Notes under the pieces: generated by a model
Databases searched by the model: none
Seen by the model: the letters and a program-made list of their open reading frames with translations, nothing else
Told to the model about the DNA's origin: nothing
Part shown: positions 26,135 through 37,724 of the stretch, piece after piece
How the letters are laid out: every line of letters begins with the position of its first letter
Position numbering within the stretch: the first letter of the stretch is position 1
NCBI GenBank assembly: GCA_020445255.1
Contig: JAGRGY010000049.1
Coordinates: forward strand, 83,045 to 128,180
Length of the DNA: 45,136 nucleotides
Reading direction: 5' to 3'
DNA from: Gammaproteobacteria bacterium
GTDB lineage: Bacteria; Pseudomonadota; Gammaproteobacteria; Chromatiales; Chromatiaceae
Position numbers and translations under genes: made by a program

Positions 26135-27498
26135 TCAGTGACCGGGAACACAGACGCCGGCCTCGCGCAGTTTCTGCAGCTTGTGGCGCAGCGTGCGCGG
26201 GCTGATACCGAGGATCTCTGCGGCCTGCTTGCGACTGCCCCTGCCATTGCGCAACGCGTCGAGAATCATCTGTTCCTCGACATTGCGCAGGTCGTCGGTC
26301 AGGCATTTTTTGCTGTTGGCGTCATCACTTGCCGCGAGTTCGCCCGTCGGCCCCGACACCCGCGCCGCGGCGCCGTCGAGGGCCTCGAAGTGGACGTCGA
26401 CGGCTCGGATTCGCTGCCCGTCGCACAGGATCAGCGCGCGCTGCATCAGGTTGTCGAGTTCGCGCACGTTGCCGGGCCATGCGTGCGCCAGCAGCCGCGC
26501 CTCCGCCTCGGGCTCGATCGGCGGCAAGGTTTCGCCGCCGCGAAGATGGCGCTCCACCAGGTGACGGGCCAGCGGCAGGATGTCGCGCGGACGTTCCCGC
26601 AGGGCCGGCAACGTGAGCGGAAACACGTTGAGGCGATAGAACAGGTCTTCGCGGAAGCGGCCGGCCGCGACCTCCTCGCGCAGGCGGCGGTTGGACGTCG
26701 CGAGCACGCGCACGTCGAGCTGGATCATCTCGCGGCCGCCGAGACGTTCGACTTCGCGCTCCTGCAACACACGCAGCAGTTTGGCCTGCAGCGGTAGGCT
26801 CATCTCGGAGATCTCGTCGAGCAGCAGCGTGCCGCCCTGGGCCTGTTCGAACTTGCCCGCGCTCGCGCGCACGGCACCGGTGAACGACCCTTTCTCGTAG
26901 CCGAAAAGCACCGCCTCGAGCATGTTGTCGGGGATCGCGGCGCAATTGATGGCGACGAACGGCCCGTCGGCGCGTGCCGAGTGCAGATGGATGAAGCGCG
27001 CCAGCACTTCCTTGCCAGTGCCAGACTCGCCGCCGATCATGACCGTCGCGTCACTGGCAGCGACACGCGTGGCGATCTCGATCAGTTCACGCGTGCGCAG
27101 GTCCTCGGCGATCATCGCCCCACTCCCGCTGTGGCGCTGCGGCAGGTAGCGTTCCACCTTCGCCAGCAGCGCATCGACCTCGAACGGCTTGGCAAGGTAG
27201 TCGACTGCGCCCAGCTTCATCGCCTCGACGGCCTGCTCGACGGTGCCGTAGGCCGTCATGACCAACACCGGCAGTTCGTGGAAGCGCGAACGCAGGTTGC
27301 GTAGCAGCGCACGACCGTCCATCGGCCGCATCTGCACGTCGGTCAGCACCATGTCCACCTGGCCACGATCGAGCTTGGCGAGTGCCTGCTCGCCGTCGGT
27401 GGCGGTCTCGACCTCGTAACCGGAGAGTGTCAGGGTGTCGGTCAGCGCCTGGCTCAGTGCGCTGTCGTCCTCGACGACCAGGATGCGCGATGGATTCA

Positions 27499-27499
<1 letters not shown>
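26135..27499 (-). CDS. fleR: FleR/FlrC-type sigma-54-dependent response regulator
   Basis: FleR activates class III flagellar genes after phosphorylation by FleS. The 454-residue protein has a receiver domain with acidic pair Asp11/Asp12 and phosphoacceptor Asp54 (MVLTDVQMRPMDG), an AAA+ domain with Walker A GESGTGKE at 157-164, and a C-terminal Fis-type helix-turn-helix (GRGSRKQAAEILGISPRTLRHKL). The sigma-54 contact loop reads GSFTGA (204-209) instead of the usual GAFTGA. It overlaps fleS by one base, and the fliE promoter follows the stop. Confidence 0.94.
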
Positions 27500-28698
<1,199 letters not shown>

Positions 28699-28740
28699 GT
28701 CGCTGGTTCCTGTGTCCGCCGTTTTTCCACAGACAGCTCC

Positions 28741-28756
28741 AGCAAATGGCGTGCCA
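28741..28756 (-). promoter_or_regulatory. Sigma-54 promoter of fleSR (consensus match)
   Basis: In the minus sense TGGCACG-CCAT-TTGCT is an exact match to the sigma-54 consensus TGGCACG-N4-TTGCW. It lies 43 bp upstream of the fleS start, in the 111-bp gap after fleQ. FleQ is the expected activator, as in Pseudomonas. Upstream of it (28757-28809) the DNA is A/T-richer and could hold FleQ sites. Confidence 0.85.
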
Positions 28757-28809
28757 TGATATCGACTACTGTTAAAACAATGGCTTAGCGTGCGAAGAAA
28801 ACGATTACG

Positions 28810-30318
<1,509 letters not shown>

Positions 30319-30335
30319 CACAGAACTCGAGAAAT

Positions 30336-30352
30336 TTCGTGACTTTCACGAA
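30336..30352. repeat. 17-bp perfect palindrome between fleQ promoter and start codon
   Basis: TTCGTGA-CTT-TCACGAA is a 7-bp inverted repeat with a 3-bp spacer. It abuts the -10 box of the predicted fleQ promoter and covers the expected transcription start, 17 bp before the fleQ ATG. Position fits a repressor operator; as RNA it would also be a small hairpin at the 5' end. I do not recognise the binding protein. Confidence 0.6.
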
Positions 30353-30380
30353 GTTAAGCATGCAGTCGGTAGCATGTCAA
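30352..30380 (-). promoter_or_regulatory. Predicted sigma-70 promoter of fleQ
   Basis: In the minus sense a perfect -35 TTGACA (30375-30380) and a -10 TTAACT (30352-30357; four of six) are 17 bp apart. It is the only sigma-70-like pair in the 171-bp divergent gap, and a vegetative promoter fits a master regulator. Confidence 0.65.
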
Positions 30381-30489
30381 AAATACGTCATTCTGCAATT
30401 CCCCGAGTGGCTCGCCGCCGTCCGCGCTTGACAGCCCCTTTCCCGGCCCATGAAATGGCATGCACCCGCAGTAATCCGGATCCGCGCCC

Positions 30490-31764
30490 TTGAACGATCT
30501 GCCGCTCGGCGCACTGTTCGCCGCCCTGGTCTTCCTGCTTCTGCTCTCGGCCTTTTTCTCCGGTTCGGAAACCGCGCTGATGACCCTGAATCGCTATCGG
30601 CTGCGCCACTTGGCGGAAGCGGGCCATCCCGGCGCTCGGCTCGCCGAACGCCTGTTGGCGAAACCGGACCGACTGATCGGCCTGATCCTGCTCGGCAATA
30701 ACTTCGTCAATATCCTGGCTTCGTCGCTGGCGACCATCGTCGCCATCCGGATCGGCGGCGAAGGCGCGATCGCCGCCGCGGCCGGGCTGCTGACGCTGGT
30801 CGTGCTGATCTTTTCCGAGGTCGCGCCGAAGACGATGGCGGCATTGAATCCGGAACGGGTGGCCTTCCCGGCATCCTGGGTGTACACGCCGCTGCTGCGC
30901 CTGATGTTCCCGCTGGTGTGGCTGGTCAATCTGATGGCGAATGCGGTGCTGCGTGCGCTCGGGGTCCACGGTGACGACGCCGAGGGTACCGCGTTGAGCC
31001 GAGAGGAACTGCGTACCGTCGTCAACGAGGCCGGCGCGATGATTCCCAAGCGCCACCAGAAGATGCTGATCAACATCCTCGATCTGGAGAAGATCACCGT
31101 CGACGACATCATGGTGCCGCGCAACGAGATCGACGGTGTCGATCTCGACAATCCACTCGACGTGATCCTCGAACAGCTCGAACAGACGCCGTACACACGG
31201 GTCCTGGTCTTCCACGGCAGCGTCGATCACGTCGCCGGATTCCTGCATGCGCGACGCGTGATGAAGGCGCAGCTGGACGGCGAATTGACCCGCGAGACAC
31301 TCGACGCGCTGATCCGCGAACCCTACTTCATCCCCAAGGGCACGCCGCTGAATCGCCAGCTGATCAACTTCCAGCGCAATCGCAGGCGCACGGCACTGGT
31401 GGTGGACGAATACGGCGACGTGCAGGGACTGGTGACCATGGCCGACCTGCTCGAGGAGATCGTTGGCGAATTCGCAACCGATCCTGCCGATGCCATCGCC
31501 GACGTCCTGCCTCAGGAAGACGGCAGCTTCCTGGTCGACGGCGGCGCCAACCTGCGCGAACTGGTCCGCACGATGCATTGGGATCTGCCGACCGATGGAC
31601 CTAAGACCATCAACGGGCTGATTGTCGAACACCTGGAGAGCATTCCCGAACCCGGCACCACGGTGCTGATCGCCGGCTACCCGGTCGAGATCGTCCAGAC
31701 CCAGGACAACGCCGTGAAGACTGCCCGCATCCGCCCCGACGAACGACGCGACCCGGCGGCCTAG
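30490..31764 (+). CDS. CorC/HlyC-type CBS-domain membrane protein (DUF21 family)
   Basis: The 424-residue protein belongs to the CNNM/CorC family, linked to Mg2+ or Co2+ handling. It has the DUF21 membrane domain (about 1-180, four hydrophobic stretches; AFFSGSETALMTLNRYRL is the signature), two CBS domains (about 200-320; VDDIMVPRNEI, TALVVDEYGDVQGLVTMADLLEEI) and a C-terminal CorC_HlyC domain (about 340-415). The only workable start is TTG 30490, because a TAA lies in frame at 30472 and the first ATG is at codon 31, past the first membrane segment. It is divergent from fleQ and 56 bp ahead of mapZ. I do not assign a symbol (yfjD-like). Confidence 0.9.
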   Translation: MNDLPLGALFAALVFLLLLSAFFSGSETALMTLNRYRLRHLAEAGHPGARLAERLLAKPDRLIGLILLGNNFVNILASSLATIVAIRIGGEGAIAAAAGLLTLVVLIFSEVAPKTMAALNPERVAFPASWVYTPLLRLMFPLVWLVNLMANAVLRALGVHGDDAEGTALSREELRTVVNEAGAMIPKRHQKMLINILDLEKITVDDIMVPRNEIDGVDLDNPLDVILEQLEQTPYTRVLVFHGSVDHVAGFLHARRVMKAQLDGELTRETLDALIREPYFIPKGTPLNRQLINFQRNRRRTALVVDEYGDVQGLVTMADLLEEIVGEFATDPADAIADVLPQEDGSFLVDGGANLRELVRTMHWDLPTDGPKTINGLIVEHLESIPEPGTTVLIAGYPVEIVQTQDNAVKTARIRPDERRDPAA

Positions 31765-31777
31765 CCTAAAAAGCCGT

Positions 31778-31802
31778 GTCGTTCGGCCGCTAAGGCCACG
31801 AC
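31778..31802 (+). promoter_or_regulatory. Hairpin in the mapZ upstream region
   Basis: GTCGT-TC-GGCC-GCTAA-GGCC-ACGAC forms a 9-bp stem with a 2-nt bulge and 5-nt loop, ending 18 bp before the mapZ ATG. No T-run follows, so it does not look like a terminator. It may be a leader structure of the mapZ message. Confidence 0.4.
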
Positions 31803-31820
31803 AGCGCAAGGATTGGGTCA

Positions 31821-32195
31821 ATGTCTGACACGTACGACGAACGCCGCCGGTTTCACCGCATCGCCACCGACAAGCCGATCACCGTTACCGCCGACGGGGG
31901 CAGCCATGACGGCGTCGTGCAGGACGTCTCGCTGCGCGGCGTGTTGCTCGCAGTCGACGATGGCTGGCAGCCTGCCACAGGTATGCCGGTACAGGCGAGG
32001 ATCCGACTCGACGACGGCGACGATTGCTGCATCGAGATGCACAGCAGCGTGGCGCACGTCCGTGGTAACCGCATCGGCCTGCAATGCACGTCCATCGACG
32101 TCGACAGTGCGGCGCGCCTGAAGCGGATGGTCGAACTCAACCTCGCCGACCAGGAACTGCTCGAGCGAGACCTGGCCGAAATGCTGACCGCCTGA
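31821..32195 (+). CDS. mapZ: MapZ/PA4608-type PilZ c-di-GMP receptor
   Basis: This 124-residue single PilZ-domain protein closely resembles Pseudomonas PA4608 (MapZ) in start (MSDTYDERRRFHRIA), motifs, tail (VELNLADQELLERDLAEML) and length. MapZ with c-di-GMP inhibits the chemotaxis methyltransferase CheR1 and changes flagellar motor switching. The RxxxR motif lies in RRRFHR (9-14) and the second c-di-GMP motif is DVSLRG (about 35-40). The gene is next to radA, as PA4608 is next to PA4609, and 1.5 kb from fleQ. The ATG has an AAGGA site 9-13 bp upstream. Orthology is from recalled sequence, not a search. Confidence 0.88.
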   Translation: MSDTYDERRRFHRIATDKPITVTADGGSHDGVVQDVSLRGVLLAVDDGWQPATGMPVQARIRLDDGDDCCIEMHSSVAHVRGNRIGLQCTSIDVDSAARLKRMVELNLADQELLERDLAEMLTA

Positions 32196-32462
32196 GGCGA
32201 ATTCCGTTCGCATCGCCTTGTCCGGCGTTGCTGCGCCGGCAGTAGCCCGAATCCTCAACACCCATTGCGACGCCAGCAGCGGCATGCGCCGCCCCTCGCT
32301 CCAGCAGGTGCAGGGAATTGCATCGACCGGCGTGCGCGCGATGTGCGAGAGCACCATCGATCGCGGGCACCCTGCATGGCCGGATGCGGCGACGACGGTT
32401 CCACGACCGAGTGGTTCGCCGCATCGCACCGGGCGCGCTGCCCGGTCGGCGGAATATCCGGA
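32196..32462. other. Convergent 267-bp spacer between mapZ and radA
   Basis: No supported gene is present. A minus-strand open frame (32137-32424) overlaps mapZ, is very Arg-rich and has no ribosome binding site, so I treat it as noise. No T-tailed terminator is visible for either converging gene. Confidence 0.5.
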
Positions 32463-33830
32463 TCAGGCAAGCGCGTCGATCGCCTCGCCAATCCTGTTCA
32501 CGGCGATCACGTCGACGCCTTCCATCCGTTTCTTCGGTGCATTCGCCTTGGGCAGGATCACTTTCTTGAAGCCGTGTTTGGCGGCCTCGCGCAGGCGTTC
32601 CTGGCCATTCGGCACCGGCCGGATTTCGCCGGCGAGACCCACCTCGCCGAACGTCGCCAGATCGCCGGGCAGCGGTCGATCACGAAAGCTCGACAGCACG
32701 GACAGCAACACCGGGAGATCGGCCGCCGGCTCGGTCACCCTGACGCCGCCGACGACGTTCAGGAACACGTCCTGGTCGAACAGACCGACGCCACCGTGGC
32801 GATGCAACACGGCAAGCAGCATCGACAGCCGGTTCTGCTCGAGTCCCAGTGCGACCCGGCGCGGATTGGCCAGCGGACTCTGGTCGACCAGCGCCTGCAC
32901 CTCGACCAGCAGCGGCCGCGTGCCCTCGCGCGTGACCAGGATGCAGCTGCCCGCCACCTGCTGCTCGTGACGCGACAGGAAGATCGCCGAGGGATTGGCG
33001 ACTTCGCGCAGCCCCTTGTCGCTCATCGCGAACACGCCGAGCTCGTTGACCGCGCCAAACCGGTTCTTGATCGCGCGCACCAGGCGAAACTGGCTGCCGC
33101 TCTCGCCTTCGAAGTACAGCACCGTGTCGACCATGTGTTCGAGCACACGCGGCCCGGCCAGCGCCCCCTCCTTGGTCACGTGCCCGACCAGGAACAGCGA
33201 CGTGCCGGTCTGCTTGGCGAAACGCACCAGTCGCGCGGCCGATTCGCGCACCTGCGCGACCGAGCCGGGTGCCGACTGCAGGGCATCGGTGTAGAAGGTC
33301 TGGATCGAATCGAGCACCAGCACGCCCGGCTTGTCGCGGGCCGCGAGCGCCAGGATGCGTTCGACGCAGGTCTCGGTCAGCACGCGCAGACGTTCACCCG
33401 GCAGACCCAGCCGACGCGCACGCAGGCTGATCTGCTCCGCCGACTCCTCGCCGCTGACGTACAGTGCCGGTTTGTGTTGTGCGAGCAGTGCCAGCGCCTG
33501 GATCAGCAGCGTCGACTTGCCGATCCCGGGATCGCCGCCGATCAGCACCACCGAGCCGGTCACCAGGCCGCCGCCGAGCACGCGGTCGAGTTCGGTCATG
33601 CCGGTCGGAAGACGCTCGGTGTGCTCAGCCACCACGTCGGACAACACGCGGATCCGCGCCCCGTTGTCGCCGGCGTAGCCACCGAAGCGGCCGTCCGCCT
33701 TGACCATCGGTGCGGCGACCGTTTCCTGCAACGTGTTCCAGGCCCCGCAATCGGTGCACTGGCCGGCCCATTTCGGCGCCTGGGCCCCGCACTCGATGCA
33801 GACGTAGACGGTCTTGGAGGCCTTGCTCAC
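32463..33830 (-). CDS. radA: RadA (Sms), DNA repair/branch-migration protein
   Basis: RadA is a RecA-like ATPase that processes recombination intermediates. The 455-residue protein has the N-terminal zinc finger (Cys11, Cys14, Cys25, Cys28), Walker A GGDPGIGKSTLLIQ, the RadA-specific KNRFG motif (RAIKNRFGAVNELGVFAM) and a C-terminal Lon-protease-like domain. Length matches the family. It is convergent with mapZ. In many gammaproteobacteria alr lies between dnaB and radA; here only 145 bp separates them. Confidence 0.98.
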   Translation of the reverse strand: MSKASKTVYVCIECGAQAPKWAGQCTDCGAWNTLQETVAAPMVKADGRFGGYAGDNGARIRVLSDVVAEHTERLPTGMTELDRVLGGGLVTGSVVLIGGDPGIGKSTLLIQALALLAQHKPALYVSGEESAEQISLRARRLGLPGERLRVLTETCVERILALAARDKPGVLVLDSIQTFYTDALQSAPGSVAQVRESAARLVRFAKQTGTSLFLVGHVTKEGALAGPRVLEHMVDTVLYFEGESGSQFRLVRAIKNRFGAVNELGVFAMSDKGLREVANPSAIFLSRHEQQVAGSCILVTREGTRPLLVEVQALVDQSPLANPRRVALGLEQNRLSMLLAVLHRHGGVGLFDQDVFLNVVGGVRVTEPAADLPVLLSVLSSFRDRPLPGDLATFGEVGLAGEIRPVPNGQERLREAAKHGFKKVILPKANAPKKRMEGVDVIAVNRIGEAIDALA

Positions 33831-33975
33831 CGCCAGTGCACTCCTGCGGGTGATCGCTGCAGCATGCTCGCGCTTACCACGACGTCAATGCGCGCTGAGA
33901 CAGGCAAGCGAGCAGCGAGATTCGCGCCAGGGCCGAGCCGGATGGGAAGTCAGCCACCTGGCGGAACCTACCGGT

Positions 33976-35394
33976 TCAGTATTCGTCATCGCCGTAGGCG
34001 TTGTAGGCGTAGTTGTCGAAGCGCGTGAACTGCCCCTGGAATGTCAGCACCACGGTACCGATCGGACCGTTGCGCTGCTTGCCGATGATGATCTCGGCCT
34101 TGCCCTTGTCCGGGCTGTCTTCGTTGTAGACCTCGTCGCGGTAGATGAACACGATCAGGTCGGCGTCCTGTTCGATCGCGCCTGATTCGCGCAGGTCCGA
34201 CATGACCGGACGCTTGTTCGGTCGCGATTCGAGCGAACGGTTCAACTGCGACAACGCAACCACCGGCACATTGAGTTCCTTGGCCAGCGCCTTGAGTGAG
34301 CGCGAGATAGCCGAGATCTCGGTCGCGCGGTTTTCACCCGTGTCCGGCGCCTGCATCAGTTGCAGGTAGTCGATCACGACCAGGCCGAGCTCGCCATGCT
34401 CCTTCTTCAGCCGCCGACAGCGCGCGCGCAGCTCGGTCGGCGTCAGCGCCGGCGTGTCGTCGATGAACAGCTTGGTGTTGTTCAGGATATTGACGGCCGA
34501 GGTGATACGCGGCCAGTCGTCGTCTTCGAGCTTGCCCGAACGCACGGCCTGCTGATTGACGCGGCCGAGCGACGAGATCATGCGCATCGTCAGCGCTTCG
34601 CCCGGCATCTCCATCGAGAACACTGCGACCGGCAGGCCGCTGGTGACCGCGACGTTTTCGGCAACATTCATCGCAAACGTCGTCTTGCCCATCGACGGCC
34701 GTCCGGCGACGATGATCAGGTCGGACTTCTGCAGACCGGAGGTCTTGACGTCGAAATCGGCGAAGCCGCTTGACACGCCGGTCAGCGCATCGTCGCTGCC
34801 ATACAGTTCCTCGATGCGGTTGATGGTCTCGGTCAGCAAGCGCGTGATCGAACGAAACCCCCCACCCCCACGTGCCTGCTGTTCGGCGATCTGGAACACC
34901 ATGTTCTCGGCGTGGTCCAGCAGTTCGTGGACCTTGCGTCCCTTGGGTCGGTAGCCGGCCTCGGCGATCTGATTGCCGACCTTGATCAGCTGGCGGACGA
35001 CCGACTGCTCACGCACAATCATCGCGTAGGCCTGGATGTTGGCCGCACTCGGGGTTTCGTTGGCCAGCATGCCGAGGTATGCGAGACCGCCCACCTCGTC
35101 GATCGACTCCAGCCCCTCCAGTTCTTCTGACAGGGTGACCACGTCGAACGGCCGATCGGCATCGGCAAGGCGCGCAATCGCGGAAAATATGAGCTGGTGC
35201 TGGCGGCGGTAGAAGTCCTGCTCGCCGACAACATCGGCGATCCGATCCCATGCCCCGTTGTCGAGCATCAGTCCACCGAGCACGGCCTGCTCGGCCTGGA
35301 TTGAATGCGGCGGGACACGCAGTGCGTCCATCTGCACGTCACCGTCGCTGCGGGTCATGAACTCGGGGACAGATTCGTAGACCGCATCAACCAT
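33976..35394 (-). CDS. dnaB: Replicative DNA helicase DnaB
   Basis: DnaB is the hexameric 5'-3' helicase of the replication fork. The 472-residue protein has the N-terminal domain (MDALRVPPHSIQAEQAVLGGLMLDN...), linker and C-terminal RecA-like domain with Walker A AGRPSMGKTTFAMN, Walker B (LGLVVIDYLQLMQ) and the NRSLESRPNKRPVMSDLRESGAIEQDAD signature. No intein is present. The start is at 35394; the next ATG (MTRSDGDVQMDALR) would still leave a full helicase. It follows the rplI terminator and so probably has its own promoter. Confidence 0.98.
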   Translation of the reverse strand: MVDAVYESVPEFMTRSDGDVQMDALRVPPHSIQAEQAVLGGLMLDNGAWDRIADVVGEQDFYRRQHQLIFSAIARLADADRPFDVVTLSEELEGLESIDEVGGLAYLGMLANETPSAANIQAYAMIVREQSVVRQLIKVGNQIAEAGYRPKGRKVHELLDHAENMVFQIAEQQARGGGGFRSITRLLTETINRIEELYGSDDALTGVSSGFADFDVKTSGLQKSDLIIVAGRPSMGKTTFAMNVAENVAVTSGLPVAVFSMEMPGEALTMRMISSLGRVNQQAVRSGKLEDDDWPRITSAVNILNNTKLFIDDTPALTPTELRARCRRLKKEHGELGLVVIDYLQLMQAPDTGENRATEISAISRSLKALAKELNVPVVALSQLNRSLESRPNKRPVMSDLRESGAIEQDADLIVFIYRDEVYNEDSPDKGKAEIIIGKQRNGPIGTVVLTFQGQFTRFDNYAYNAYGDDEY

Positions 35395-35464
35395 GGCGTC
35401 GTCAAATCAGGATCAGTGTGTGCCGACATTACACCACAGCAACCGGTCGGTGTGGGCGGGGGGA

Positions 35465-35490
35465 AAACAAAGCCCGGCGGATGCCGGGCT
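35465..35490 (-). terminator. Intrinsic terminator after rplI
   Basis: In minus-sense RNA an 8-bp stem AGCCCGGC/GCCGGGCT with a 4-nt loop is followed by TTGTTTTCC. It lies 54 bp past the rplI stop and would end the rpsF-rpsR-DUF2232-rplI transcript ahead of dnaB. Confidence 0.8.
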
Positions 35491-35544
35491 GCGTGTCGCC
35501 GCGCCCCGCGTGCCACCACGCGGTCGAAGCGGATAGGCGAGCGA

Positions 35545-36000
35545 TCACTCCTCGCCGACGACGATCACCTTCAATGCCGCATCGACGTCAGTGTGCAGGT
35601 GCAGCGTCACCGCGTACTCACCGGCGACGCGGAACGGACCGTCCGGAAGGCGAATCTCCGCCTTGTTCACCTCGACACCGGCCTCGCTGCAGGCGTGCGC
35701 GATATCACCGGTACCGACCGAACCGAACAGACGGCCTTCGTCGCCCGCCTTGCGAGCGATCGACACGCCGTCGGCAAGTCCCTCGATCTGCGCCTTGCGC
35801 GCCTCGGCCGCGGCCAGCCTGTCGGCCGCCTGCTGCTCGAGTTCGGCGCGACGCTCTTCGAACCTACGCACGTTCTCGGCGCTGGCGAACACGGCCTTGC
35901 CCTGCGGGATCAGGAAGTTGCGTCCGAATCCGGACTTGACCGAGACCTTATCGCCAAGGCCACCCAGGTTGGCCACTTTTTCCAGCAGAATGACTTCCAT
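35545..36000 (-). CDS. rplI: 50S ribosomal protein L9
   Basis: L9 binds 23S rRNA near the L1 stalk and helps keep reading frame. The 151-residue protein starts [19 protein letters not shown] and carries the signature [16 protein letters not shown]; a long central helix joins the two domains. Length matches the family (about 149). It follows DUF2232 by 29 bp and is the last gene of the operon. Confidence 0.99.
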   Translation of the reverse strand: MEVILLEKVANLGGLGDKVSVKSGFGRNFLIPQGKAVFASAENVRRFEERRAELEQQAADRLAAAEARKAQIEGLADGVSIARKAGDEGRLFGSVGTGDIAHACSEAGVEVNKAEIRLPDGPFRVAGEYAVTLHLHTDVDAALKVIVVGEE

Positions 36001-36029
36001 CGTTATCGACCTCTACAAAGCAATACAAT

Positions 36030-36950
36030 TCAGTCGCCGGTGTTCGACCGGCGCGCGCGGGCGCGTGCCCGAAAATCGACCCAGCCGTCCAGGTACCCGG
36101 CCGCCGCCACTGCGGTGGCGCCCTGCGGCGCGACCAGGAACAGCAACAGGTACAACCCCACCAGCCACGCCGGCGAGCCGCCAAACTCTTTGACCAGACC
36201 GTGTGCAACGCTCAGGCCCTGCACCAGGAACACCACCATGCCGACCAGGTACAGCTGCGACAGCATGTTGGGCTCGCCTCCTGTTGCCAGCACGCCGGCC
36301 AGCAGCAGCAACGGCAGCAGCCACAGCAGCCAGCGCCCGAATCGCAGCCGCCGGAACTCGTCACCGAACGCGCCCGGACGATCGATCGAGGCCGCCCAGT
36401 AGCGCGCCAGACACAGCGAGATTACGCTGCCCAGCAGCCAGGTCGCGGCCACCCCGCCGGCCATCCAGGCCGACATCAGCCCGATAAGCTGGCCGATGTT
36501 GGACGCCGACAGCGTTTCCGCATCGAGCCGCTGTACGACGAACTCGTTCAGCACCTCGCCCCAGAAGGCAGCCGGATCCTGCAGCATCGCGTACTGCACC
36601 AGCACGACTGCAGCGGCAATGATGACCGCGGCCTCGATCGCGATCCGCAGCGAGCCACTGCGCCCCAGTACCGCGCCGAGAACCGCGGCCGGCAGCCAAA
36701 GCATCACGCCGATCAGCGCCACCGCCAGCGGCATCTGGAACAGCAGCCCACCCAGGCCACCCAGTGCCAGCAGGCCCGATGCCACCACCAGGGCGCCTTC
36801 GCGCCAACCCTGCCGCAACACGGTGAGCACGATCACGGCCGCACTCAACAGCGCCAACGGCGTAACCAGCAACGCAAGCACCGCCAGCACGGTCGCCGCA
36901 ATCACGGCCTGCATGCGGCCTTTCATCACCCATCTGGCGAAGGCCGTCAT
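36030..36950 (-). CDS. DUF2232 multi-spanning membrane protein
   Basis: This 306-residue protein has about eight hydrophobic helices and belongs to the DUF2232 family, members of which sit between rpsR and rplI in Pseudomonas and relatives. Function is unknown. Conserved placement in a ribosomal operon, rather than any motif, is the main evidence. A GTG five codons upstream (36965) is also possible; the ATG at 36950 is annotated. Its C-terminus is basic (RARARARRSN). Confidence 0.85.
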   Translation of the reverse strand: MTAFARWVMKGRMQAVIAATVLAVLALLVTPLALLSAAVIVLTVLRQGWREGALVVASGLLALGGLGGLLFQMPLAVALIGVMLWLPAAVLGAVLGRSGSLRIAIEAAVIIAAAVVLVQYAMLQDPAAFWGEVLNEFVVQRLDAETLSASNIGQLIGLMSAWMAGGVAATWLLGSVISLCLARYWAASIDRPGAFGDEFRRLRFGRWLLWLLPLLLLAGVLATGGEPNMLSQLYLVGMVVFLVQGLSVAHGLVKEFGGSPAWLVGLYLLLFLVAPQGATAVAAAGYLDGWVDFRARARARRSNTGD

Positions 36951-37005
36951 ACCGTCGACCCACACTCAGCCGGCTGCGTGCAACACGCCGGCATCCAACG
37001 CTCGA

Positions 37006-37230
37006 TCAGTGGCTGTCCGAGTACGGCAACAGGGCCAGGTAACGTGCGCGCTTGACCGCGTCGGCCAGCTGGCGCTGGTACTTGGCGCTGGTGCCGGTGA
37101 TGCGGCTCGGCACGATCTTGCCCGACTCGCTGACGTACTGCTTCAGCAGGTTCAGGTCCTTGTAGTCGATCTCAGCGGCGCCTTCGGCGGAGAAACGGCA
37201 AAACTTACGACGACGGAAAAAACGTGACAT
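37006..37230 (-). CDS. rpsR: 30S ribosomal protein S18
   Basis: S18 forms a heterodimer with S6 on the platform of the small subunit. The 74-residue protein starts [13 protein letters not shown] and contains [35 protein letters not shown] in its usual form. Length is typical. It follows rpsF by 11 bp. priB, which lies between these genes in E. coli, is absent. Confidence 0.99.
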   Translation of the reverse strand: MSRFFRRRKFCRFSAEGAAEIDYKDLNLLKQYVSESGKIVPSRITGTSAKYQRQLADAVKRARYLALLPYSDSH

Positions 37231-37241
37231 CGCGGTTCTCC

Positions 37242-37637
37242 TCAGGCTTCGGCTTCGGTTTCGGTTTCAGTGGCGGATTCTGCGTTGCTCTCGCGCGCCG
37301 GACGGGCCTCTTCCTTGTCGTCTTCCTTGGCCAGCGGCGACGTCTCGGTGATCGCGTCCTTGCGGCGGATCACCAGGTTGCGCAGCACCGCGTCGTTGAA
37401 ACGAAACGCACTCTCGAGTTCCGCGAGCGCCTCGGCGCCGCACTCGATGTTCATCAGCACGTAGTGGGCCTTGTGGATCTTGTTGATCGGATAGGCGAGC
37501 TGACGACGCCCCCAGTCTTCGAGACGATGAATGACACCGCCGCTGTTCTCGATCGTCGCGCGGTAACGCTCGACCATCGCAGGGACCTGCTCGCTCTGGT
37601 CCGGGTGGACCAGAAACACGACCTCGTAGTGACGCAT
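37242..37637 (-). CDS. rpsF: 30S ribosomal protein S6
   Basis: S6 binds S18 and 16S rRNA. The 131-residue protein begins [19 protein letters not shown] and contains the family signature [21 protein letters not shown]. It ends in an acidic tail of Glu, Ala and Thr (TETETEAEA), the part modified with glutamates in E. coli. A good AGGAG site precedes the ATG. The promoter and S6:S18-like leader are annotated separately. Confidence 0.99.
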   Translation of the reverse strand: MRHYEVVFLVHPDQSEQVPAMVERYRATIENSGGVIHRLEDWGRRQLAYPINKIHKAHYVLMNIECGAEALAELESAFRFNDAVLRNLVIRRKDAITETSPLAKEDDKEEARPARESNAESATETETEAEA

Positions 37638-37660
37638 TGTCGCTCCTTACGGTTTCTGCA

Positions 37661-37684
37661 GCCTCCCGCTCGCGGCGGTGAGGC
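37661..37684 (-). promoter_or_regulatory. Probable S6:S18-binding autoregulatory leader motif of rpsF
   Basis: In minus-sense RNA an outer stem GCCTC/GAGGC encloses a short CCG/CGG stem with a CGAG loop, and a 5' bulge carries ACCG. A CCG box in a bulge flanked by a stem and a hairpin is the published hallmark of the S6:S18 motif in rpsF leaders. It lies 24 bp upstream of the ATG, right before the ribosome binding site. A second hairpin (GCCTGC/GCAGGC) lies upstream near 37691-37708. Confidence 0.55.
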
Positions 37685-37724
37685 AAGGAGTGCCTGCACG
37701 TGGGCAGGCGTAGAAAGGCGCGGG

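Noticed and set aside
31778..31802. c-di-GMP riboswitch ahead of mapZ
   Set aside because: I looked for GEMM-type conserved segments near the hairpin and found none; only a simple stem-loop is present.
30388..31821. Minus-strand 477-codon frame opposite the CorC-like gene
   Set aside because: Shadow of a real membrane-CBS protein, with Gln/Arg/His-rich noise sequence.
32137..32424. Possible small gene between radA and mapZ
   Set aside because: Overlaps mapZ antisense, very Arg-rich and no ribosome binding site.
32265..34028. Plus-strand 587-codon frame opposite radA
   Set aside because: Runs across the radA gene and its flanks in antisense; repetitive Arg/Gln/His composition typical of shadows.
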